64,000 bases of DNA from Planctobacterium sp965279005 (GTDB lineage: Bacteria; Pseudomonadota; Gammaproteobacteria; Enterobacterales; Alteromonadaceae): contig CBDIHK010000026.1 of assembly GCA_965279005.1 (NCBI GenBank), positions 372,001 to 436,000 of the forward strand, read 5' to 3'. Position numbers and translations under genes: made by a program. Positions 25,700 to 34,442 of this stretch are shown one piece after another; position 1 is the stretch's first letter, and each line of letters begins with the position of its first letter. Below the pieces are notes generated by a model that worked only from the letters and a program-made list of their open reading frames with translations, had not been told where the DNA came from and ran no database searches.

Positions 25700-26721
25700 C
25701 CTGATTACCCACCTGATTCATCCTCTGTTATACTGTATATAAAGACAGTATTATGAGGTTGTTTCCAGATGGCAAAAAACAAAGTTCAGTTTCAGGAAGG
25801 CTACAGCATTTACGAGCTTATGGAAGACTACGGTACGGAAGGAAAGTGTGAACAGGCTCTGTTTAACTGGCGCTATCCAGACGGATTTGTATGTAGGGAG
25901 TGCGGGAATAAATCATATTGTGAGTTGAAATCCAGGAAAGTACTTCAGTGCAACCGTTGCAAGCATCAACAGTCTCTGACAAGTGGGACCGTGTTTGACA
26001 AAACCAGAGTACCCTTGACTAAATGGTTTATGGCAATCCATCTGCTCACTCAGTCCAAAACAGGGATCTCCGCAATGGAGTTAATGCGCCAGATAAAAGT
26101 CAGTTACAACACGGCCTGGAAGCTCAAACACAAACTGTTGCAGGTCATGAAAGAAAGTGACGAAAAAATTAAGATTGGCGGCATTATCCAATTGGATGAT
26201 GTCTATTGGGGAGGCGAAAAACGCGGGGGAAAGCGAGGTCGCGGTGCATCAGGTAAGACCCCGTTTGTGGCTGCGGTAGCACTGAATGAAGAGGGTCATC
26301 CAATCCATATGAAAATGACTGTCGTGGAAGGCTTTAAGACCAAAGAAATTAGTCAATGGGCGGACAAATATATTAAGCCGAACGCCGTGGTGATTTCAGA
26401 CGGGTTGGCCTGTTTTCGGGCTGTAGCGAGTGAAGAACGCCACCACTTATATGCGAAAACGGGTGGTGATCTGGATAAGCTGGATCACTCCGCCTTCAAC
26501 TGGGTAAATACGATGATCGGCAACGTGAAAAACTCACTTAGAGGAAGTTGTCACTCTATCGCATCAAAGCACCTGCCAAGGCACCTTGCGGAGTATTGTT
26601 TCCGATTTAATAACAGGTTCACCCTACATGATTTGCTGCCACGGCTGGCAAAGGCAGCGGTAATGACACCGCCAATGCCTTACAAGTTGTTAAAGCTGGC
26701 TGAACTAAGTGGGTAATCAGG
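25700..26721 (+). mobile_element. IS1595-family insertion sequence, complete
   Basis: The element is 1022 bp long. Its ends are inverted repeats of about 21 bp: the left begins CCTGATTACCCACC and the right ends GTGGGTAATCAGG, with three mismatches inside. The 8-bp sequence AAACTTAT is directly repeated on both sides (25692-25699 and 26722-26729), the target duplication expected for IS1595. Both ends and the transposase are intact, so the insertion is probably recent. It lies 16 bases upstream of the ATG of the 612-aa gene and separates it from its original promoter. Confidence 0.93.
25769..26716 (+). CDS. IS1595-family transposase
   Basis: This 315-aa transposase has an N-terminal zinc ribbon (CRECGNKSYC ... 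CNRCKHQQS, residues about 47-72), the TSGTVFDKTRVPLTKWF segment, and the ISXO2-like catalytic domain with IQLDDVYWGGEKRGGK, VVISDGLACF and a C-terminal HSAFNWVNTMIGNVK region. These are marks of the IS1595 group. The stop codon overlaps the right inverted repeat. It is full length, with all core motifs visible. Confidence 0.94.
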   Translation: MAKNKVQFQEGYSIYELMEDYGTEGKCEQALFNWRYPDGFVCRECGNKSYCELKSRKVLQCNRCKHQQSLTSGTVFDKTRVPLTKWFMAIHLLTQSKTGISAMELMRQIKVSYNTAWKLKHKLLQVMKESDEKIKIGGIIQLDDVYWGGEKRGGKRGRGASGKTPFVAAVALNEEGHPIHMKMTVVEGFKTKEISQWADKYIKPNAVVISDGLACFRAVASEERHHLYAKTGGDLDKLDHSAFNWVNTMIGNVKNSLRGSCHSIASKHLPRHLAEYCFRFNNRFTLHDLLPRLAKAAVMTPPMPYKLLKLAELSG

Positions 26722-26744
26722 AAACTTATTCAAAGGGATGTCGT

Positions 26745-28583
26745 ATGATAAGTGTCGACCACGACCAAATTAAACCCTACCTTTCTATTTTGATTGCTGT
26801 CTGCGATAGCAAACATGAGTTGCTATCATCTCACGATGGTATTATTGAAATATTGAAAGCGGAATCAGAAATAGTTGAAGAAAACATTTCAGAAACACGC
26901 TTTATAGAAGTGAGCAACGAAACCCTTTGCTATATGTCTACTTACAAAATTGATAAGGAACCCAGCTGGTTGAAAGGGAGTGAAATAAAAGATGTTGAGC
27001 ACCATTGTATAATTTCATTTCAAAAAGGCCATCATGCAGCCTTTTACTTTTCAGAAAAAGGAAGAAAAGATCATATAAGGTCTTTTTTTAGTCATGCCCT
27101 GTATCTCCCCAACATTAAACCTGTCGAAATAGCGCAAATTTACTTCAATTTTTTGGATGAAGACAATGTGAAGATGCTATGGCTCAACGACATTACTGGC
27201 AAAACGACCTACAAAGCAGAATCAAAGGTGCTTGGCGGTGATGGAGTTGCAGATTCTTTAGATCCCATGTCAGATCAATCCTACACGCTTTCTGCTGCAA
27301 GAACTAAAACCAAGTTGAGTTCTGGTGAAGCATCAATAGGTATAAACCCTTTTAAATCTTCGCTATGGAGAGGTCCGTGCCAGGACTGGAACACATTCGA
27401 GGGGAGAATCAATGAGCTTTTGGATAAAATTAATTCGAGCACGGGTAAAAATAACTCACCAATTAGTATACTCTCCTATCCTGTTTCAAATGCAAAAGAC
27501 CTTTCTGAGGCTTATGATTTTAGTTTAGTCGATCCTTTGTTTTTACCCGAAGCAGTTTCACCCAGTAAAAAAGAACTCCTGGAAAAGTTACAAGAGTATA
27601 GTTTTGAGACAGCCACGTCCTTAACACCAGGTTCTAAAATTCATTTGAAAGTTTTCTGTCTGGATAAAAAGTGTTGCGATATTGTTGTAGAGCCTGTCAT
27701 CAATGAGTTCGAAGTAAGCTTTACCAAACATACGACAAACTATGTAACTAACGAAAAGCAGAAAGCGCAACTTTTCGAACGCATTTTCAACCATCCAGAA
27801 TTGATTAAATGCTGGTACGAATCAGGCCATGCCATTGTTGGGGGAATGGTATTCCAAACTGCATACAGAGATGCATCCTTCAACAACATAATCTGGGTAG
27901 ATTTTGAAGATTATGAGGTTAACAAAGAGAAACCTACCAAAAGGATTAACAACAAAATATCTGGTAAGAGTGAAGTCGCTGATCTATCCAAAATTGGGAT
28001 TCAAAAGTCTTTGTTTTGCTGGATTAAAAACCTTTGGTGCAGTGAGTGGCTGTCTAAAGATGATTTTTTAACCAAAGAAAATGCTGTTGGTTGGCTCTAT
28101 TGTGATGATGGCGCACAAGAAAAAGCTGACTTCATAAGTCTATCTGAGAGCCAAGGTCAATATATTTTAACCTTCATTCACGTAAAATCGATTAAAAAGA
28201 ATGACTCTACAAATCGCAAAATCTCAGTTTGTGCACACGACGTGGTGCTAAATCAAGCCATTAAGAATCTGCGGTACTGTGACCGTAAAAAATTAGTGGA
28301 TTCCCTCCAACAAAGAATTGATGAAGCAGACAAGAAATACTGTTGGAAAGATGGCAAAACAGCCAAAGCGAGTGATTTCATCAACGCGCTTACACTCATC
28401 AAGGCACGACAAAATCTAAGAACTCGCGTAATTGTCGTCCACCCTCACACTCAAAGATCTGTTTATGATGGAACTTCCGATGAGAACAACATCAAGCGTC
28501 AGCTAAATACGCTTTTACTAAGCACAGAAAACGCAATACGGGCAACTAATAGTGACTTTTATCTCGTAGCCTCGGATAAATAA
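26745..28583 (+). CDS. 612-aa protein of unknown family with nuclease-like C-terminus
   Basis: The frame extends upstream to a GTG inside the IS1595 end, but the ATG at 26745 has AAAGGGA seven bases before it and is the natural start. The protein is soluble. An inner segment reads TKTKLSSGEASIGINPFKSS and then LWRGPCQDWNTFEGRINELL. The C-terminal third has GWLYCDDGAQEKADFISLSE, then ILTFIHVKSIKKND and VVLNQAIKNLRYCDRKKL. The spaced D-F-I and H-x-K hint at a PD-(D/E)xK nuclease core with His in place of the usual acidic residue; this is inference from pattern only. It sits at the head of the restriction/OLD/UvrD cluster, 203 bases before hsdM, so a defence role is likely. I do not know a named family. 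Confidence 0.7.
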   Translation: MISVDHDQIKPYLSILIAVCDSKHELLSSHDGIIEILKAESEIVEENISETRFIEVSNETLCYMSTYKIDKEPSWLKGSEIKDVEHHCIISFQKGHHAAFYFSEKGRKDHIRSFFSHALYLPNIKPVEIAQIYFNFLDEDNVKMLWLNDITGKTTYKAESKVLGGDGVADSLDPMSDQSYTLSAARTKTKLSSGEASIGINPFKSSLWRGPCQDWNTFEGRINELLDKINSSTGKNNSPISILSYPVSNAKDLSEAYDFSLVDPLFLPEAVSPSKKELLEKLQEYSFETATSLTPGSKIHLKVFCLDKKCCDIVVEPVINEFEVSFTKHTTNYVTNEKQKAQLFERIFNHPELIKCWYESGHAIVGGMVFQTAYRDASFNNIIWVDFEDYEVNKEKPTKRINNKISGKSEVADLSKIGIQKSLFCWIKNLWCSEWLSKDDFLTKENAVGWLYCDDGAQEKADFISLSESQGQYILTFIHVKSIKKNDSTNRKISVCAHDVVLNQAIKNLRYCDRKKLVDSLQQRIDEADKKYCWKDGKTAKASDFINALTLIKARQNLRTRVIVVHPHTQRSVYDGTSDENNIKRQLNTLLLSTENAIRATNSDFYLVASDK

Positions 28584-28786
28584 TGTTCAAGTAGATACTT
28601 TTTTTGTTGTATTGATGGAGAAAGTTGCCTGTGGTTTATAGAATTACCAGCTAATGAAAAGTAATCAAAGAAGCCCTTTCAGCGAATGTTTGGTGAGCCA
28701 TAGAAAATCCTGGCTCGGTGCAGCTCAGCGCTAAACGTCGAGCAACATTTGTAATTGCTTCCTCACTTACAAGACTAAGGACTTAA

Positions 28787-31288
28787 ATGGCGATCAAAAA
28801 AACCGAACTCTATTCATCACTTTGGGCAAGCTGTGACGAACTGCGTGGAGGCATGGATGCCAGCCAGTATAAAGATTACGTACTAACTATGTTGTTTATG
28901 AAGTACGTGAGCGATAAATACAAAGGCGACCCTTATGGCATGATTGTAGTGCCGGAAGGCGCAAGCTATGACGATATGATTGCCGCCAAGAACGACAAAG
29001 AGATTGGCGATAAAATTAATAAGATCATCGCAGCCCTTGCCGAAGAAAACGACCTTAAAGGCGTGATTGACGTTGCCGACTTCAATGATGAAGACAAGCT
29101 CGGTAAAGGCAAAGAAATGGTAGATCGCCTAACCAAGCTAATTGGTATTTTCCAAGGCTTAGACCTATCTTCTAACCGTGCTGGCGGAGATGACCTATTA
29201 GGTGACGCTTATGAATATTTAATGCGCCACTTTGCTACTGAATCAGGTAAATCTAAAGGCCAATTCTATACACCATCGGAAGTATCTCAAATCCTAGCCA
29301 AAGTGGTAGGCATTAAAGAAGATACACCTCAAGATGCGACTGCCTACGACCCTACATGCGGCTCAGGTTCATTGTTGTTAAAAGCCAGCGACCAAGCAGA
29401 GCGTGGTTTAACCCTATACGGACAAGAGATGGACAACGCCACAAGCGCACTTGCCCGTATGAACATGATCTTACATAACAACACCACGGCCAAAATCTGG
29501 AAAGGTAATACACTTTCAGATCCACAATGGAAAGATGCCCCTAACCAACTCAAGACGTTTGATTTTGCGGTAGCCAACCCTCCATTTTCAAATAAAAACT
29601 GGACCAGCGGCTTAACCCCAGAAAACGATTTATATAACCGTTTTACTTGGGGCATTCCACCCGAGAAAAACGGTGACTACACCTTCCTACTGCACATTAT
29701 CAAAAGCTTAAAAAGCACAGGTAAAGGCGCAGTGATCTTACCGCATGGCGTGTTATTCCGTGGTAATGCTGAAGCTACGATTCGTGAAAATCTAATCAAA
29801 CAAGGCTACATCAAAGGTATTATTGGTTTACCTGCCAACTTGTTCTATGGCACGGGTATTCCTGCCTGTATTATCGTGATTGATAAAGAGCACGCGCAAA
29901 AAGCAGTTACTAAATTCAACGAGGGAGATACTGAGCTACCAACCGTATCGGGTCGCCCAATCTTTATGATTGATGCCAGCAAAGGCTTTATCAAAGATGG
30001 CAACAAAAACCGACTGCGGAGCCAAGACATCCATAAAATTGTTGATGTGTTTAATAAAGGCTTAGAGCTTGAGCGTTACAGCCGCTTAGTAGAAATTAAT
30101 GAAATTGTCGCGAACGATTTCAACCTCAACATCCCGCGTTATATCGATTCGTCTGAGCCAGAAGATTTACACGATTTAAGCGCTCACCTGCAAGGCGGTA
30201 TTCCTAACCGTGACATTGATGCCCTTGAGCATTACTGGCAGGTATTCCCTAGTATCCGTGCCACTTTGTTCAAGCCAGAACCCAATCCAAAAAGAAGCGG
30301 CTATAGCCATGCACTGGTAGAAGCTAGACAGGTTAAAAGCACCATTTTGGCCCATCAAGAGTTTAAAGACTTTGCCGCACGTAGCCTATTGCCATTTAAA
30401 CAATGGATACCAGATGCGAAATTAAAAGATATTAAATTAGGCGATAACCCGAAAAACTTTATCTTTACCATTTCGGAGAACTTATTAAATAGCTATGCCA
30501 ATAGTGACCTATTAAGCAAATACGATATTTACCAAATCCTCATGGATTATTGGGCTGATACCATGCAAGACGATGTGTATGTATTGATTCAGGACGATTG
30601 GCAAGGAGCAAAAGCGATCCGTGAGATATTCCCAGTCAAAAAAGATGGTAAAAATGTTTGGAAAGAAAAGCATGATTTCGAAATAAAGAAAAAGCGCTAT
30701 AAATCAGAAGTCATTCCACGAGAATTAGTGGAAGTATCATTTTTTTCTCCATTACTGGAGCAACTAGATACTTTGCAGAACTATGCTGAACAAGCTTCAG
30801 CGGAGCTAGAAACGTTTATTGGGGAACACAACAACGAAGAAGATCTGTTGGCTGAAGCTAAAAACGATAAAGATAAAGTAGTTCAAAAACTGATAACAGC
30901 CAGAATCAAAGCCTTACAACTAAACTTAACTGATGAAGATGAGCTAAATGCGCTGGAAACCTGTTTAACACTAGTAAAAAAAGAAGCGGCAGCTAAAAAA
31001 CGAGTAAAAGAAAAACAAGCTGAATTAGATTTGGAAGTGTTTAAAAAAATACCTGAATTAACTACTGAAGAAGTAAAAACCTTAGTTGTAGATGACAAAT
31101 GGCTTGCTACGTTACAAGCCAATATCATTGCCGAAATTGAACGTGTCACCCAACAACTGGCAAACCGAGTTAAACAATTGGAAGAACGCTACAACGCACC
31201 ATTACCAACCCTTTCTAAATCGATCGATGACCTTAGCGATAAAGTGGCAGGCCACTTAAAAGCGATGGGCTTGGAGTGGTCGCTATGA
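28787..31288 (+). CDS. hsdM: Type I restriction system, methyltransferase subunit (long form)
   Basis: This 833-aa protein has the HsdM N-terminal helical domain (SLWASCDELRGGMDASQYKD) and the N6-adenine methylase core: GQFYTPSEVSQIL (about 158), DPTCGSGSLLLKA (188, SAM-binding) and NPPFSNKNW (about 264, catalytic NPPF). It modifies the recognition sequence set by HsdS. It is much longer than the usual 500-550 aa. The extra part (from about residue 500) contains a charged coiled-coil stretch, as in a known long subgroup. AAGGAC lies five bases before the ATG. The stop overlaps the hsdS start (ATGA). The gap to the 612-aa gene could hold its own promoter. Confidence 0.95.
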   Translation: MAIKKTELYSSLWASCDELRGGMDASQYKDYVLTMLFMKYVSDKYKGDPYGMIVVPEGASYDDMIAAKNDKEIGDKINKIIAALAEENDLKGVIDVADFNDEDKLGKGKEMVDRLTKLIGIFQGLDLSSNRAGGDDLLGDAYEYLMRHFATESGKSKGQFYTPSEVSQILAKVVGIKEDTPQDATAYDPTCGSGSLLLKASDQAERGLTLYGQEMDNATSALARMNMILHNNTTAKIWKGNTLSDPQWKDAPNQLKTFDFAVANPPFSNKNWTSGLTPENDLYNRFTWGIPPEKNGDYTFLLHIIKSLKSTGKGAVILPHGVLFRGNAEATIRENLIKQGYIKGIIGLPANLFYGTGIPACIIVIDKEHAQKAVTKFNEGDTELPTVSGRPIFMIDASKGFIKDGNKNRLRSQDIHKIVDVFNKGLELERYSRLVEINEIVANDFNLNIPRYIDSSEPEDLHDLSAHLQGGIPNRDIDALEHYWQVFPSIRATLFKPEPNPKRSGYSHALVEARQVKSTILAHQEFKDFAARSLLPFKQWIPDAKLKDIKLGDNPKNFIFTISENLLNSYANSDLLSKYDIYQILMDYWADTMQDDVYVLIQDDWQGAKAIREIFPVKKDGKNVWKEKHDFEIKKKRYKSEVIPRELVEVSFFSPLLEQLDTLQNYAEQASAELETFIGEHNNEEDLLAEAKNDKDKVVQKLITARIKALQLNLTDEDELNALETCLTLVKKEAAAKKRVKEKQAELDLEVFKKIPELTTEEVKTLVVDDKWLATLQANIIAEIERVTQQLANRVKQLEERYNAPLPTLSKSIDDLSDKVAGHLKAMGLEWSL

Positions 31289-32670
31289 GCGTAATTGAGC
31301 AAGTAGTTCCTGACGGATATAAACAAACAGATGTTGGTATTATACCTATTGATTGGGAGTCTTCGGAATTAGGAAGCTTCGTCCAATCATTAGATGCAGG
31401 TGTTAGTGTTAATTCAATTGATAAGCCTGATGCATTCTCGCATGGGTTACACATCCTTAAGACCTCATGTGTGTCTAATGGCTACTTCTTTCCCAGAGAG
31501 ATAAAGTCAATTATTCCTGAGGATATAGTGAGAGCAAAAACAATTGTTTCAAAAGGCTCTATCATCGTAAGCAGGATGAATACTCCAGATCTAGTAGGGG
31601 AATTAGGTTATATAGACAAAGACTATCCTAATTGCTTTTTGCCTGATCGTTTGTGGCAAATGCGTTTTCGCGCAAACCTGAAAACAAATACTCGTTGGTT
31701 AGCATATATTTTAAGTTTTCCTGTTATTGCAAAGAAGATTAAGGAATCTGCAACTGGTACTAGCAATAGCATGAAGAATATCTCGAAGGGTTCTTTATTG
31801 ACTGTTAGCTTCCCAGCTCCCTCCTACGAAGAACAAACAGCCATTGCAAATGCTTTATCCGATATTGATGCGCTACTAACGGAACTGGAAAAGCTGATCG
31901 CGAAAAAACAAGCGATTAAAACCGCCACCATGCAGCAACTGCTGACAGGCAAAACCCGTTTACCCCAATTCGCCACTTACACCGAAGGCGAAAAGCAAGG
32001 CCAGCCGAAAGGCACCAAATCAAGCGAACTAGGCGAGATCCCTGAAGATTGGGAAATTTTAAGTGTCGAAGAGTGCTCAACTAAAGTTGGGAGTGGGAAG
32101 ACCCCTACAGGTGGTTCATCAGTTTATGTTGACAGCGGTCGACCATTCGTGCGGAGTCAAAATGTGGGTTGGGGAGAGCTTCGAATAGCAGACCTATCTT
32201 TCATAACTGAAGAAACTCACAATACCTTCAAAGGCTCAGAAATAAAGTTACATGATGTACTACTTAATATAACTGGGGCTTCTATTGGTCGTTGTGCATT
32301 AGCATCTGAAAAAGTAGTTAATGGCAACGTTAATCAGCATGTATGTATTATCCGGGTAAATAATCGAAAAGCACATCCCTATATTTTACAAACATTGATA
32401 AACGCAGATTCGGGACAGAACCAAATTGATAGCTATCAAGCTGGCGGAAATCGTGAAGGCTTGAATTTCTCTCAAGTAAAAAGTATGAAGTTTCCATTTT
32501 CAAATAACTTAGAAGAACAAACCGCTATTGCCACCATTCTTTCGGATATTGATAGCGAAGTCCAAACCCTTAAACAGCGCTTGGTGAAAACCCGTCAAAT
32601 CAAACAAGGTATGATGCAAGGGCTACTCACAGGCCGTACTAGGTTACCAATAAGCAAGGAGGCTGTATGA
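31285..32670 (+). CDS. hsdS: Type I restriction system, specificity subunit
   Basis: This 461-aa protein (start at the ATG that overlaps the hsdM stop, not the GTG nine bases earlier) has two target-recognition domains and two conserved helical spacers. The spacers read EEQTAIANALSDIDALLTEL ... MQQLLTGKTRLP near residue 190-230 and EEQTAIATILSDIDSEVQTL ... MQGLLTGRTRLP near the end. This half-repeat is the hallmark of HsdS and sets a bipartite DNA target. The stop overlaps the start of the next gene by four bases (ATGA), so the OLD-type gene is translated from the same message. Confidence 0.95.
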   Translation: MSVIEQVVPDGYKQTDVGIIPIDWESSELGSFVQSLDAGVSVNSIDKPDAFSHGLHILKTSCVSNGYFFPREIKSIIPEDIVRAKTIVSKGSIIVSRMNTPDLVGELGYIDKDYPNCFLPDRLWQMRFRANLKTNTRWLAYILSFPVIAKKIKESATGTSNSMKNISKGSLLTVSFPAPSYEEQTAIANALSDIDALLTELEKLIAKKQAIKTATMQQLLTGKTRLPQFATYTEGEKQGQPKGTKSSELGEIPEDWEILSVEECSTKVGSGKTPTGGSSVYVDSGRPFVRSQNVGWGELRIADLSFITEETHNTFKGSEIKLHDVLLNITGASIGRCALASEKVVNGNVNQHVCIIRVNNRKAHPYILQTLINADSGQNQIDSYQAGGNREGLNFSQVKSMKFPFSNNLEEQTAIATILSDIDSEVQTLKQRLVKTRQIKQGMMQGLLTGRTRLPISKEAV

Positions 32671-34442
32671 ACATTTTAGTTGATCAAGTTCGGATTGCTG
32701 GATTTAGAGGGATTGCTAATTTAGAAATTTCTTTACCCAGAGTCACAGTGCTTATTGGTACAAATAATTCTGGTAAAACCTCAATCATAAAGGCTTTACA
32801 ACTCGCCTTGGGCGATTATTCGCGCTTTTTAACTGAGGAAGACTTTCATATTGATGGGGAAGATCATGGCAGTGAATCTATTATTGTTGATGTTAGAATT
32901 GTCGCGACAGACGAATATGGTAACAGAGTTCAAGCATTTGAAGTCGAATGGATAGAAGAGTTTGAAGACATTATTCAATCTGAAGCTGATGGTCATCAAT
33001 TTGTTGTTATTAGAACAAAATGTGAAAGAGACAAAGTAAAAGGCGGATTTTTAACCTCTCGATTCTGGATGGAAACGTGGCCTGATTTTGAAGGTTGGGC
33101 AGATGTAAAAGTGATATCTAAACGGCAAATTAGAAAACGTTATGACGCACTGCCTTTTATTTCCATTGACGCCCAGCGCGATATTCATCAAGAGTTAAGA
33201 GAAAAAACATCTTACATAGGCAAAGTACTTTCAAGTATTGAGTACGATGAGAAAGATGTTGAAGAACTTGAAAAGATGGTCTCTGACATCAATGAAAAGG
33301 CAGTTGCTAAAAGTGAACCATTATCTGAACTTAAAACTCATCTCGACTCATTGAGTCAGTCATTTGAAGGTAATGGGCAAACAGAAATTACGCCTTTCCC
33401 TAAAAAAATTAGAGACTTGTCTAAGCGTTTTACAGTTCACTTTGGAGAACATGCAAATAACTCTTTTTCAATGGAATACCACGGCATGGGCACGCGAAGC
33501 TGGGCATCAATGCTAACGGTGAAAGCATTTACCGAGCTTTCAGCTAAAAAGCATGAGGAAGAAGCTGAACCTTTTTTTCCAATCATTGCAGCGGAAGAAC
33601 CTGAAGCTCACTTGCACCCGAATGCACAAAGAACTCTTTATCAGCAGTTGGCAGATTCTAGGGGACAGGTCCTCGTTAGCACTCATTCGCCATTTCTTGC
33701 AGCTATGGCGAATCTACCAGACCTTCGTTCTATGGTGAAAGTTGATGGAGAAAATTGCGTTAAGCAGCTTTCCAACGCCTTTGATCCTGAAGACCTACTG
33801 ATACTTCAACGCGAAGTTATGAGATTTCGGGGGGAAGTATTATTTGCAAGAGCAATTGTACTTTTTGAAGGTGTCACAGAAGAACAAATTGTTCCTGCTA
33901 TGTTTGAGCACTATTTCGGCTTTTCTTCTTTTGTTACAGGCGTCACATGTATCAGTGTTGCAGGAAAAAACTATGCACCATTCACTAAATTGGGGTGCAG
34001 TTTAGGAATACCTGTATGTGTTGTTAGTGACAATGACGGCAATACCAAGTCTTCTGTTGAATCGCAAATTGCTAACATTAAAAAAGATACTGGGTTAGAA
34101 CTAAATGCCCAAGAGTTTCAAATTTACTTCCTATCTGATGGTAATGATGTTGAGGCTGAGTTAGTTAACATTCTAAAAATTAACCCAGAGTTAATTGAAG
34201 CTTTAGTACTTTCCGAAACTAAAGGCTCAAATAACCTCAAATATGTAGAGGCTAAGCAGAAGGAGCTTTCTGCGCTTGATAGTGAAGCCTTGTTGGAAAA
34301 ACTTAGGGCTGCCAAAGCTTCTTATGCTGGTTTTCTTGCTGATGTTATTTCTAGGAATCCACAGAAAAGAGAAAAAGGTGCTTTAGTACCAGATGCTTTT
34401 AAATCCGCATTTGAGCAAGTTAAAGGGTGGATATCAGAATGA
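32667..34442 (+). CDS. OLD-family ATPase/TOPRIM nuclease, Gabija GajA-like
   Basis: The 591-aa product has an ABC-type ATPase domain with Walker A GTNNSGKTS (about 31-39), a signature region GMGTRSWASML, and Walker B with following His (AAEEPEAHLHP; then VSTHSP). A C-terminal TOPRIM domain follows, with the acidic FEGVTEE near residue 400 and VSDNDGN near 454. This is the architecture of OLD nucleases. With a UvrD-like helicase next to it (start overlapping by four bases) it is a class 2 OLD protein, and the pair corresponds to GajA and GajB of the Gabija phage-defence system. GajA is 578 aa, close to this length. It is unusual to find it between hsdS and hsdR. Confidence 0.88.
   Translation: MNILVDQVRIAGFRGIANLEISLPRVTVLIGTNNSGKTSIIKALQLALGDYSRFLTEEDFHIDGEDHGSESIIVDVRIVATDEYGNRVQAFEVEWIEEFEDIIQSEADGHQFVVIRTKCERDKVKGGFLTSRFWMETWPDFEGWADVKVISKRQIRKRYDALPFISIDAQRDIHQELREKTSYIGKVLSSIEYDEKDVEELEKMVSDINEKAVAKSEPLSELKTHLDSLSQSFEGNGQTEITPFPKKIRDLSKRFTVHFGEHANNSFSMEYHGMGTRSWASMLTVKAFTELSAKKHEEEAEPFFPIIAAEEPEAHLHPNAQRTLYQQLADSRGQVLVSTHSPFLAAMANLPDLRSMVKVDGENCVKQLSNAFDPEDLLILQREVMRFRGEVLFARAIVLFEGVTEEQIVPAMFEHYFGFSSFVTGVTCISVAGKNYAPFTKLGCSLGIPVCVVSDNDGNTKSSVESQIANIKKDTGLELNAQEFQIYFLSDGNDVEAELVNILKINPELIEALVLSETKGSNNLKYVEAKQKELSALDSEALLEKLRAAKASYAGFLADVISRNPQKREKGALVPDAFKSAFEQVKGWISE

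Noticed and set aside
26709..26744. GTG start of the 612-aa gene inside the IS1595 end
   Set aside because: The ATG at 26745 has a good ribosome-binding site, and the upstream codons belong to the inserted element.
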